64,000 nucleotides of DNA from Tetramitus jugosus. Taxonomy: Eukaryota; Heterolobosea; Eutetramitea; Acrasida; Vahlkampfiidae. Numbering within the stretch: the stretch's first letter is position 1; each line of letters opens with the position of its first letter. Below are positions 8,797-18,438 of this stretch, piece by piece. Position numbers and translations under genes: made by a program. The DNA is taken from the NCBI GenBank assembly GCA_937625935.1, contig OW569376.1, forward strand, positions 62,001 to 126,000, written 5' to 3'. The notes under the pieces are model-generated. The model searched no databases and was not told the DNA's origin. It was given only the letters and a program-made list of their open reading frames with translations.

Positions 8797-11209
8797 ATGG
8801 CAGGTAGCTTGACCAACAAAATTACGTTTCTATTGACCAACTCTGGTGTGTCATATGGTATAACCACGATGACCCTACTCATCCTAGGTTCACTTCTCAC
8901 TGCTTTCCTCTCATTCTTTTTGTTTATTCTTCCTGTTCGTTTGGGTGTTTGGTACTGTAGCTCTCATGTCAAATCATACAAGCGACAAAAGAAACGTCTC
9001 ATGGCTCAATTCTCCTGGTTCAAGCCAAAAATTATTCTCCGATGTTTCCTCATTGTAAGCTCCTTGTGGTGCTTGTTTTGGTGCTTGTTGTTTCCGTTGA
9101 CATTGTTGAGCATGTTTGGAAAATTGCCCATTATTGCCTCAGTGTTGATTCAAGTGCTATTGTGGTTCCTGATTCTTGTTCATTTTGGTGTCAAGAGTGA
9201 TTATCGATCTACCAAGGATAATCGATTTTTACAACGGATACATACGCTTGATGCCAATTTGGGTGTATCGGTTGCTGCTGATCAATCTTCCTCTGGTTTA
9301 TCTTCACTGGCTGCTGTGGCTGCTGTAGTTGAACCGTTTAATCCACGTGGTGTTTTCATGAAATCCAATCATAGTCACCATCATCATCATCATCATCATG
9401 AAATGATGAGTGATGATGAAGATGACAATGCATATCATGGTGGTATCGGTGATAGTGATGACAGTGATAGTGGTGGTGAGTATGATCATGGTGCCATGGA
9501 TGGAAGTGGAAGAGGCAGTGTGAAAATGAATGTCGATGTCGATAAGAAATTACAGAGAAAATCAAAGTTGGATCTGGCTGAAATTGACGATTTGAAGGTA
9601 CTTGTCCTTATTTTGTTGTTGTTGTTTAGAGTGATAATTGTGTTGTTTATTAACAAATTTGTTTTTTTGTTTGCTTAACAATTGGTTTGTTTGGTTGATA
9701 ATGATGATGAAAATGATGATGATGGATTAGATTACGAATCGGTTCTCTGAAGAGGTACCTCTGTGGAAACAAATGGCAATGAAAGTTGCCTATTATCCAA
9801 AGGATGTTTTTATGGGTATTCGGAAGCATTATTTTATATTTGGTTTCGCTGTGATTGCCTCCATTATTTTACCATTGATATTCGTGCTCACGACGTGCAG
9901 TGCATGCATTACGAATCATCCTCTATCCTTCTCCACGGCTTTTGGTCGAAAAATATCACCCTTGTCGATTCTGCAGTCCAAGGATGCCGTGTGTCCAAGA
10001 AACTCCATCTGTCACAGTTACTTGACTGTTCCAAAAGATATGAGCACATCCATGATTCTCAATTTTCACATTTATTCCAAGAAACCGAGCAGCGCACAAA
10101 TCGTTTTAACAGAGGAGAGCGCAGCGGGCGAGGAGCCTAATGCTGCTGTCGTGGTGCCTGCTACAGTTTATCGCATGAGTCATATACAGTTCACACAGAG
10201 GTATCAAGGATGGGCAGATCTCGTGAATCTGAAACCCAACACTGTCTACACTGCAGAAGTCAAGGTCGTTGTCAAGGGAAAGCAATTGAAGTCGAAGCAG
10301 AGAACAGTTTTGAAGTTTAAGACAGCTCCGAGTGCATCATCAAACGACAATGTTACATTTGTTTCTGGAGGAGATATGGAGTGGACTCGTGCAGGTATTG
10401 CACTTTCCGAAGCTGCTGCACGCACTAATCCACTGTTTGCCATTGTGGGTGGTGATATTGGATATGAGAATGGTATAGCTGCTTGTTTCATGCGTATGGA
10501 TGAATGGTTCTACAACTGGAACAAGTACATGATCACACCAAACAACATGTCGATCCCAATTTTGACTGCTATGGGTAATCATGAAGCTGGTGGATTCAAG
10601 CAACCTCGTTCCAATGTTGCCTTCTATTTCCACTATTTCCCACATCAGATTGGATTGCAAAAGCTCGATCCACAAAAGAGATCCCCATATCATGAGCACA
10701 TCTTTGGAAAGCACACGTTTATCTCAGTGCTGGACTCGTATGTTGTCACGCCAATCCCTGGTGAGCAAACCAAGTGGCTCAATGCCTCGTTGTCCACAGA
10801 GTTGTTGGAGCAGCACTCGAACCGTTTTGCAGTCTATCACGCGTCAGCCTATCCTGTAATCAATAAGGTTCTACACGATATTACTGTGAACATCCGTAAG
10901 CTTTGGGTTCCCCTGTTTGAAAAACACAACTTTAAGGCAGTGTTCGAAAATCATTATCATGCACTGCTTGAAACTCACCCTATTCGCAACAATACTGTTG
11001 ACCCAACTGGAGTCAGGTATTTGGGAAGTGGTGCCTGGGGATTGTCTCCCAGATCAGGTCTGTACGAAGATGCCTGGTACGCTGAGAAGACTGCATCACT
11101 CGCTCACCTTTATGTTGCCACATGTGGTGCTCTGTCCTGTCAAGTGCAGAACGTTGCATACGACACCACCAGTCGCGAGACCTTCCAATTCTCAACACAC
11201 CAACTCTGA
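8797..11209 (+). CDS. Multi-pass membrane protein with purple-acid-phosphatase-like domain (two exons)
   Basis: CDS is join(8797..9597,9731..11209), 759 residues; the 133-nt intron (GTACTT...TTAG) is in phase 0. The N-terminal half has three hydrophobic segments (about 25-52, 80-105, 110-130) and a cytosolic-looking loop with a run of eight His near residue 195 followed by an acidic Asp/Ser stretch. A fourth membrane helix lies at about 290-312. The C-terminal domain of about 430 residues carries the metallophosphoesterase ligand series: SGGD, GGDIGY (GDxxY), GNHE, VYH and NHYH in place of GHxH. These are the purple acid phosphatase ligands for a two-metal centre, so phosphomonoester hydrolysis on the exoplasmic side is likely. 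Fusion of a phosphatase to a four-helix anchor with a His-rich loop is unusual. Confidence 0.85.
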
Positions 11210-11315
11210 AAATTCTACTACTTAAATTAAAGAACAAACGTTCGCTCACTACACACTTACAACCAAGCTACAAATTCAGTCAGTATCCTTCTTCTCAAAC
11301 AGATTTCCTTCCAAC

Positions 11316-12619
11316 ATGTCACCAGAGGAAAGGAACACACATAATTTTAGATTGGAGCATAAAGAGGAAAGAAAGCTTTGTCAGACGCAGGCCGACAATC
11401 AAACAACAACAATTCACAATTTTCTCACTCTTGAACTGAAACAAACAGCAAACAACAAAATGAGAGCAGCACAAGAACAACAACAACAACAACAACAGCA
11501 AGATCATCATCATCATCATCATCACTATCGAACAACTCCATCTCATTCCTCTGATATACCCATTTCACTCAATCACAATGATGATGATCACGATGATGCA
11601 CCCATCATTACGAACGTTGATGAACAAGGAAATGAATTATTATTGACAACAACGACAACAACAACAACAGACAATGCTGCATCGTCATCATCGTCATCTT
11701 CCCCCATGATCACGACACAAAAACAAGAGGAAAAACAACGAGTGATTGAGAGCAGCACAGAACAAGAAGAAGAAAAATCAAACGATTTGTTTGAGTGTAA
11801 TATTTGTTTTGATCCAGCGAATGAACCAGTGATTACAGTGTGTGGTCATTTGTTTTGGTATGTTTTTATTGTTGTTTTTTGTGTTGTATTTTTTTTGTAA
11901 AGCTTGTGTGAGCTTGTGGGTTGTTTTTTGTTTTGTTTCTGAACAACACACTGGTTTTTGGGAGATGAAAGCTAACACGGTCAACTTGTTTTTTTGTGCA
12001 TATCAATGTGATTAGCTGGCCGTGCTTGTACAAGTGGTTGAACGCACAACAGAACCGATCGTGGCAATGTCCAGTGTGCAAAGCTGGCATCGAAAAAGAC
12101 AAGATTATTCCCATCTACGGTCGGGGAGGAGATTCAAAACAAAAGAGCGCCAACATACAAAAAGGTCCATCTACGACGGATAGTGAACCGGATTCAGCAG
12201 AAAGCTCCAACAATGGTGATGGAGAAGGCTCGATACCAAGCAGGCCAAGAGGTCAACGACCCAATGCCCCACCAAATCCAAACTACAATCCATTTCACGC
12301 ACATCAAAACATTCCATTTGCCAATCCGTTTGGTGGTATGATGGGTGGCGGTGGTGGTTTTGGAGGTGGTTTTGGTGGTGGAGGAAATCTTCAATTTTCT
12401 GATGGTTTTAGCTTCTTTCCATTCTTTGGTCTGGGCGTGCAAACGTGGAGCTTTGGATGGAACAGCAGTACTGGCAGTACAGGTGCTGGTGCAATGAACA
12501 ATGGTATTCCAGTCTCTGATCAGGATTTGTTTGATGATGAGGCATTGCAAAGAGCATTTTATTCTCGGTTGCTCATGCTATTGGGAATTATTGTGTTGTT
12601 GGTTGTCATTTTCTTGTAA
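11316..12619 (+). CDS. RNF5/RNF185/RMA1-type membrane RING E3 ubiquitin ligase (two exons)
   Basis: CDS is join(11316..11857,12016..12619), 381 residues. The intron (GTATGT...TTAG, 158 nt) splits the RING cysteine codon TG|C, restoring CGHLFCWPCLYKWL. The C3HC4 RING spans FECNICFDPANEPVITVCGH through QCPVCKAGI. The C terminus is one or two hydrophobic segments ending in a Leu/Val/Ile-rich tail anchor. This is the family layout for ER-associated degradation ligases that ubiquitinate misfolded membrane proteins. A Gly-rich and aromatic stretch (residues about 255-310) lies before the anchor. The N terminus is low complexity: poly-Gln encoded by CAA repeats, then poly-His encoded by CAT repeats. 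The ATG at 11460, in an AACAACAAAATG context, is an equally likely start and would remove 48 residues. Confidence 0.9.
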
Positions 12620-12674
12620 TAATAAATGTAACAATGTAAGCAACACATTTTTGTAATCTTTATCTTTGTTGTGT

Positions 12675-13124
12675 TCAGTTTATACTGTGATTTTTCTTTG
12701 ACTTGCGAGACAGGAGTAAAGCGACACATGTTCGAAAAAAATGAATGGATATCCAATTCTTTGTTAAGTCAACATTGAACACTGTTCTAAATCTAGCAAA
12801 TTTCTTGTTCAATGTGCTTTTCAATGTTCTAGTCTTTTTGATCATGAGATTTCGATTGAGTTTGAATTGATTCATTTCTTTGCTAGCACAACTCAACCAC
12901 TGTCGAGTGTCAACAAAACTTGACCGTGTGTCCATGTCAAGGAATACCGTCTTGGAGTGACAAGGTTGAGGGTTCCTCTGAGGAACAGAGCCAAACCATA
13001 AAGATGCACAGACTTTGAACGTCAATGATCCCTTTTGTTTGATGCTGGAACCTTTCTTTTCTAAGGGTGTTTTTTCCAGGAAGGCAACCAACAGTCTCTG
13101 ATGTCTGACACGAGAGTCCGACAT
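12675..13124 (-). CDS. Hypothetical small basic protein
   Basis: This open frame of 149 residues starts with ATG and lies between two well-supported genes. The protein is strongly basic and Lys/Arg/Ser-rich, with no signal peptide and no recognisable motif. It fills most of a 577-bp gap, and its 3' end lies only 55 bp from the stop of the convergent RING ligase gene. I do not recognise it. It could be a real lineage-specific gene, a small mitochondrial or ribosomal protein too diverged to name, or a chance frame; composition alone does not decide. Confidence 0.35.
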   Translation of the reverse strand: MSDSRVRHQRLLVAFLEKTPLEKKGSSIKQKGSLTFKVCASLWFGSVPQRNPQPCHSKTVFLDMDTRSSFVDTRQWLSCASKEMNQFKLNRNLMIKKTRTLKSTLNKKFARFRTVFNVDLTKNWISIHFFRTCVALLLSRKSKKNHSIN

Positions 13125-13196
13125 GATGGATTTACATCTTGAGAGAGTAATGTTGAGAAAAAAGAGAATGAAACTTACATGTGATTAGAGAATTTT

Positions 13197-14228
13197 TTAA
13201 GTATTTGATTTGGTTTTTGGTTGAGGGTTGGGTCTGGTTGTTTCTATGAATATCTCACATGCTCTGCTCATGTTCTGATAGGCAATATTCGAAACCAGTA
13301 TCAGATCTTCTGCCTTCTTCATTGGGTGGAACACCATCGTTTGTGGTTCACAGTTCTCGAAACCTTCAAACATGTAGTGACCAGCCAAGTGAACTCTTTT
13401 GTGCTTCATAGATAAGATCCTAAATCCCATTGTAGTGTCTTCGCTTCCCCACTTTTTTAGTTCTACTAGCTGGGACAACTTGTGAATGGCTTCTACGAGC
13501 CTCGAAGAAACACAGTAAGTTGAGCCTTGAGCGTACATTGGATAGAATTCCAACTCTGTATCACTCTTGAACCTTGGGTTCGAGTTAAGAACAGTAGACC
13601 TACCTAGGAAGTAACCAACATATGCCACAATGGACTTTCTCAGAGCGGTCTGCGTCGTAAGCCATGGATGCTTGTTGAGAAATGGTTGATCGATTGTTTC
13701 CTCGAGTTTCTCCTTGAAACGATCGACCAGAACGAGACTATCATCATCCATTTTCATCAAGAAACGATACTTGTATGGACTTGAGATCATGTAACTGAGG
13801 ATAGCGTCTGTCTTGTAGATGAGAGCTTGAGGTCCCTGTTGACTCTCCAAACTTGATGTGAACACAATGTCATTGTACTGTTCAACTTCATCCCTCAAGA
13901 TCAAATCACATTGTCGTGGGGGACTCGCAAGATAGTACTCTGTCCGATCTACAAAGTACTCGACATCAGCAATACTCCTATATTGTTTCATGTGCTCTCG
14001 AATGGCATTTCTCCTGGCTGTACCAATCTGGGAGCACGTACTTGGTACTCCAACAAAGAAGAACTTGCGAACCAGTTGATTATCATTCAAGATGGTCTCT
14101 TCCGAGTCACCATTGCGGTGCCCCACTGGGGAGGAGGCACTTTGGTTTAAAATCAACAAAATCAAAAGGGAACAAACGAAACAGATGATCAATAAGAGAA
14201 GGTGTTGGGGATTCAATTTGAATGTCAT
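13197..14228 (-). CDS. Beta-1,3-galactosyltransferase-like glycosyltransferase (GT31)
   Basis: With the ATG at 14228 the protein has 343 residues and is a classic type II Golgi enzyme. It has a short cytosolic N terminus, a Leu/Ile signal anchor at about residues 8-30, then the lumenal catalytic domain. GT31 hallmarks appear in order: ARRNAIREHMKQY (RRxAIRxTW box), YNDIVFTSSLES, LIYKTDAILSYM, the DxD-type metal site KMDDDSLV, YPMYAQGSTYCVS and WGSEDTTMG (EDxxxG). It should transfer a UDP-sugar, probably galactose or N-acetylglucosamine, in beta-1,3 linkage. The open frame continues upstream to an ATG at 14462, but that extension has no hydrophobic or family signal and would bury the anchor at residue 86, so the inner start is preferred. 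Confidence 0.85.
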   Translation of the reverse strand: MTFKLNPQHLLLLIICFVCSLLILLILNQSASSPVGHRNGDSEETILNDNQLVRKFFFVGVPSTCSQIGTARRNAIREHMKQYRSIADVEYFVDRTEYYLASPPRQCDLILRDEVEQYNDIVFTSSLESQQGPQALIYKTDAILSYMISSPYKYRFLMKMDDDSLVLVDRFKEKLEETIDQPFLNKHPWLTTQTALRKSIVAYVGYFLGRSTVLNSNPRFKSDTELEFYPMYAQGSTYCVSSRLVEAIHKLSQLVELKKWGSEDTTMGFRILSMKHKRVHLAGHYMFEGFENCEPQTMVFHPMKKAEDLILVSNIAYQNMSRACEIFIETTRPNPQPKTKSNT

Positions 14229-15159
14229 CGTGTTTTGTTGTTGGTGGAATACCGAGGGAATTTGTTTACAGCTCGAGTAACCGGCAAAAATTAGGTACGT
14301 ATTCCGGTGGGGAATAACTCTCTTTGGGCCAATGCGCACGATGAGTTCTACGGTATTTCCATTCGAAGCAAACTCCCCATTCTTCCAGAGCTTTGCTACG
14401 CAGGGCGATTCGGTGATAAAGACGAACCAACTCTCTTCTCCTCCACTGACGAGTGCGATCAAGTTCTTCTTGTTTGTGGTCTTTTGGATTCAAGGGACTG
14501 GTCGACTTTTCTAAAGCCCCATAAGGAACAACGAAATATTTTCGCTTTTTTCCAGACCTAGCTGTTGGTCACCTTAAATGGATGAACTGTCCAAACAAGT
14601 TCGCGATGACGTTATTCAAAGGTATGGACGTTTGATGACTTGACAAACATTGCAAGCGTCTCAACAAGTCTACTGTTCTTCAACCTCGATCGAACGTCCA
14701 ATGACTTGCTATGCTCCATGTTCCATTCTTCCTCGAGTTGTGGTTTGGTGTTCTTCTTGTGATGAGTCAAGTTGATAGCTTTGTTGGAGAACTTGTGGCC
14801 ACTGCCAGAGCATGACAACAATGTAGCAATCTCCGGAACGATACCAATCAAGTCTGCATTGTTGCTTTCTTCTTTACAGGCTCCTCTTTTTAGCTGAGTA
14901 CTTGTGAATACCACCAACAAGCTTCAGAACGCTGCAGTACTTGCAAAGCCAAAGTACTGGGAATTTACAAATTGAAGAGACCTGGTCAGAGAGAGTTTAC
15001 AAGTACTTTGGCCTCATCGGAATTTATTTCTCGCGAGAAAATCGTTTCCGCGCCAGGAGAATATTCTTGACGGGCACCTTCCCAGCGAGCTTGCATCCAA
15101 AGAGCCACAGCTCCATTTGAGAAACGATACACACGAGAGAGCAGCAAAGCACAGTATAA
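14229..15159. other. Intergenic region upstream of two divergent genes
   Basis: About 930 bases separate the preferred start of the GT31 gene and the start of the DUF3533 gene. The GT31 frame stays open on the minus strand to 14462. A separate minus-strand frame at 14612-14920 has no ATG until late in the frame, so it is not called. A plus-strand ATG at 14581 opens a frame of only about 21 codons. Nothing else was recognised. Confidence 0.45.
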
Positions 15160-16647
15160 ATGAGTGAAAGCACAAGCAACAACAACAATAACAAGCAACC
15201 ACAACCACAAGAAGATGTTGTTGTTTCTGCCAATTCCTCACCCTCTTCACAGCAAAAGCCAAATTCCTCCTCTCTCGTCCATCTCCTGCACAGAGAAAAT
15301 TTGAAAAAATTTCGTAAAGTGCCTCATCCGTTGCACCATTCCGTGCGTGGTCTCCTTTTCAAAACATTGAGATCCTATGTCATCTCAACCACTGTCGTTT
15401 CGATAGCAATGGTCCTCGTTGTCTCACTCTTCTTCTATAGTGCATGGAACCAAACTTCGTTTTTCAAGACGAGAATCGGAGTTGCCATTATCAATAGAGA
15501 TGGCAGTGGTGGAAATGGAAAGTTTGGAACGATACTGGCAGGTGCGTTTCTAAAGGCTGCTCCCTATCATTACTATGTTCCAAACAAGACGATTGATAAT
15601 GTGGAAGAGTATGTTCGAAAGGGTCACTGTTATGTCGCGGTGGAAATTCCGGCGAATTTTACAAAAAATTTAGTGTCGAGCTTGTATTATGGACTGCCCT
15701 ATCGAAACAACACGGTTCAGGTGATTTTTGATGAAGGAAGAGCGTATTCGACTCTGATGAGTGTGAGAAGAGCAATCTCTATGGTTGTTTCCGCAGTGAG
15801 TATCAATGTGGCGCAGAGTATAGTTGCGAATCACACGTATGTGACGGGAGCGGATCCGTTAGCCATTGTGAATCCTTATCAGATCAAGGAGAGGAATTTA
15901 CAGCCTGTGGAGCATACGGGTCAGGAACTTGCTTCTTCGTTGACTTATACTTATTTGGCATTGTTTGCCATGGTTGGTGTGAACAACATTTTGGCAGCAG
16001 TGAAACCACTCGAAGGACGAATTTTACCTCTGCAGTTGGTATTGATGAGAGTGACGATGGGTGTTCTATACAATGCTTTAATCTCGATCTTTCTCACACT
16101 TCTCATTCTCCTATTCGGTAGTCAGTTCAATAAGGGATTTGGTGTGTTTTGGTTGTTCAACTGGATGGTCATGTGTTCGTTCAGCGCATTCTTTGCTTTT
16201 GTTGCTGTTACTCTCGGTCCTGCTGGTTCAGCCCTCTCTAGTTTGTTCCTGTCGTTGAATATGACATCTTCTGGAGCTTTGGTCAACTCTGATCTGATGC
16301 CTCGACTGTTCAAGTATGGAATGGGTCTGCCCATGTTTCATGCGGTGAAGGGAGCCAGGACAATCACCTATGGTAGCTACGATCGATTAGCAATGAACAT
16401 TCCTGTGCTGATCACTTGGATTGTGGTGTTCCTGTCATTGTCCATGATCTCATCTTGGCTCAAGTTTGCAGTTGTTATCCTGAGGGCTGTACCAGACGAT
16501 ATCGTTCACTCTGTTCAATTAGATCCTCCAGTTCCAACTGAAGCTGAGCAAGAAGTCAATCCAAAAGAAGAAGCTGCGATGGACGAACAAGAGCTACACT
16601 CGGATGAAGAGCATTTAGAAGATGAAGAAACACCTCAACATTCATAA
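15160..16647 (+). CDS. SNG1/DUF3533-type ABC-2-like membrane protein
   Basis: The protein has 495 residues. A cytosolic N terminus of about 70 residues (Ser/Asn/Gln-rich) precedes the first membrane helix (about 78-105). A large exoplasmic domain follows, about 110-260, with N-glycosylation sites and GVAIINRDG, a feature of the YhgE/Pip and SNG1 families. Five further hydrophobic segments lie between about 265 and 455. The ALVNSDLMP and GLPMFHAVKGARTITYGS segments before the last helix match the fungal nitrosoguanidine-resistance SNG1 / DUF3533 pattern. The C-terminal tail is acidic. Family members are linked to drug or lipid export, but the substrate is unknown. It may be a half-transporter-like permease lacking an ATPase; no ATPase gene lies next to it. 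Confidence 0.75.
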   Translation: MSESTSNNNNNKQPQPQEDVVVSANSSPSSQQKPNSSSLVHLLHRENLKKFRKVPHPLHHSVRGLLFKTLRSYVISTTVVSIAMVLVVSLFFYSAWNQTSFFKTRIGVAIINRDGSGGNGKFGTILAGAFLKAAPYHYYVPNKTIDNVEEYVRKGHCYVAVEIPANFTKNLVSSLYYGLPYRNNTVQVIFDEGRAYSTLMSVRRAISMVVSAVSINVAQSIVANHTYVTGADPLAIVNPYQIKERNLQPVEHTGQELASSLTYTYLALFAMVGVNNILAAVKPLEGRILPLQLVLMRVTMGVLYNALISIFLTLLILLFGSQFNKGFGVFWLFNWMVMCSFSAFFAFVAVTLGPAGSALSSLFLSLNMTSSGALVNSDLMPRLFKYGMGLPMFHAVKGARTITYGSYDRLAMNIPVLITWIVVFLSLSMISSWLKFAVVILRAVPDDIVHSVQLDPPVPTEAEQEVNPKEEAAMDEQELHSDEEHLEDEETPQHS

Positions 16648-16770
16648 TGCGCTCGCATCCCGTAATAAATCGGTGCACGGCTGCACGAAAAAGTGGCACC
16701 AAAAGAACTTTAAAAATCCCGCCGATCACCAGAACAAAAAAAAAGAAAAAAAAAACAGATTGAACCAACC

Positions 16771-18237
16771 ATGAAACGACACAACGTTACTGACGACGAC
16801 AAAGCACAACAACGGCCGACCAAAAAACTTCGATTCGAGGACAATCTTCTCTCCTCACACAATGACAATGAACATGCAGATACGGCTCCGACAGATACGG
16901 TAACAGCCACTGGATCGTTGTTTGGAAAGAATCCGAAAATGACAGTGCAGGAGGCCAGAAGCAGCAGAAACATTCGTCGTCTGAAAGGCTTTGAAAATCA
17001 CAGTGAGTCCATACTCGGAGAAATTGACACGGAAGATCAAACGGGGTTTTTGAAGCGGGTGTCGGGAGAAGAATTTGATGGCGGCGATCAAGACTCCGCC
17101 GAAAGAATTACAGTGGATCGCAATGGCTTTGGTGTGACGTTGATTGAGCCGTTCACGCTCGATCGAGAGCGACAAGAGGGCAAGTTTGACAGTGAAGGCA
17201 ACTTTTTGGAGATCAGTGTGAGACACAATAGACAATTGTTGCTCGAAGGCAAACAACGAGAAAAGTACAAGAAACAGAAGCATGATATTGATGCCATTAT
17301 GAACAAGAAGTTTGGCAGAGAAGAAGATGATGGTACGATGGTGCGAAAGAACACTGCTGGTACCAAAGGTGATCGAGTGAGTGTGTTTGACCATCGCAGG
17401 TCTTCATCATCTTCCAATGAAAGAAGAGAAGAAGGAAACACTGTTCAAGAGGATGAAGAGTCTGGTAGCGAGGAGGATGGAGACGAAGAAGGAGAAGAGG
17501 ATGCTTGGATCGAAGGCCTCGAAGAACAAGAGAAACAGAACGCTCTCAATCTGACGGCAACTGCTCGTCATCGCTCTGATGTGCAACGTTCAGCAGCAAC
17601 AGGGGTCAACGCACAGCAAGAAATGAGCAAGAAACAAAAAATGCTCGCTGTCGCCGATCACGCTGAAACAGTATTGCGGATTCTTCAGGAGGGAGAATCC
17701 GTGAGACAAGCTCTCGAGCGACTTCGGCCGGCCAAGAGTCAACCGTTGCACAAGAAACAAGATCGTAAAAAACGTGGGGAGACAACGGTAGAACCCACTG
17801 ACAAAGAGTCCAATGAAGATGAAACGACACAGCAGAGTTCAAAGGACTTTAATGACCTCAATCATGCCTGTTCTCAAATCATGTCATTAGCAGGTGATTA
17901 TTCTGTGTTTGAAGAGCAGGCGCCTCATTTCCAGAAGCTCGTAGAACAGTACGATAACTCTGAGCACGGGAAATGGTGGACGTACAAGTGGCAGGGAAAG
18001 GATGACATTTATGGACCTTTTGCAGGCCGGGTGATGCAACAGTGGAAGAATCAAGGACATTTTGCACAACACCCGATCATGGTGCGGTTAGAGAGTGTGG
18101 GCCGCAAGCCCTTGTTGTCCACATCCGAGGAATCAGTTGTACAGTCGGAAGAAGAAGATGATATGTTTGAGACTGCGGCAAGCGAAACCGAACAAGTACC
18201 CTTCGTCCCTTTTGGACAATCTGTCCATTTGGTATAA
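16771..18237 (+). CDS. CD2BP2: CD2BP2/LIN1 family GYF-domain protein of the U5 snRNP
   Basis: The protein has 488 residues. Its N-terminal half is hydrophilic, with the family features KKLRFEDN near residue 20 and a conserved IEPFTLDREREEG-type motif (here LIEPFTLDRERQEGKFD) near 128. Acidic stretches lie at about 220-245. The C-terminal GYF domain (about 398-455) reads KWWTYKWQGKDDIYGPF, then MQQWKNQGHF, a hydrophobic strand and VRLE. The W-x-Y-x-W and YGPF residues bind proline-rich peptides. In other eukaryotes CD2BP2/Lin1 binds the U5 snRNP protein PRPF6 and acts in tri-snRNP assembly, leaving before the spliceosome is active. Length and domain order match the family. Confidence 0.92.
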   Translation: MKRHNVTDDDKAQQRPTKKLRFEDNLLSSHNDNEHADTAPTDTVTATGSLFGKNPKMTVQEARSSRNIRRLKGFENHSESILGEIDTEDQTGFLKRVSGEEFDGGDQDSAERITVDRNGFGVTLIEPFTLDRERQEGKFDSEGNFLEISVRHNRQLLLEGKQREKYKKQKHDIDAIMNKKFGREEDDGTMVRKNTAGTKGDRVSVFDHRRSSSSSNERREEGNTVQEDEESGSEEDGDEEGEEDAWIEGLEEQEKQNALNLTATARHRSDVQRSAATGVNAQQEMSKKQKMLAVADHAETVLRILQEGESVRQALERLRPAKSQPLHKKQDRKKRGETTVEPTDKESNEDETTQQSSKDFNDLNHACSQIMSLAGDYSVFEEQAPHFQKLVEQYDNSEHGKWWTYKWQGKDDIYGPFAGRVMQQWKNQGHFAQHPIMVRLESVGRKPLLSTSEESVVQSEEEDDMFETAASETEQVPFVPFGQSVHLV

Positions 18238-18438
18238 GAGCGTCATTATAAACTTGAAAAGCGTGTCGTTTTGATCGACTTTGTCTACAGTGAGCTTACT
18301 CCGAAACAGCGCTAATTTACCCTTTACACCCCCGATAAAGAGCGAGGTGGTGTTGAGCTTTGTGAAACGATTTGGAAAGAAGAAAAACGAACAAAATAAG
18401 CAATAAGAAAGCCAAATATTGTTGCTACCTCTTGATGG

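Noticed and set aside
14612-14920. Minus-strand open frame of 102 codons
   Set aside because: It begins at TTG right after a TGA and its first ATG comes only at codon 68; no splice partner was found.
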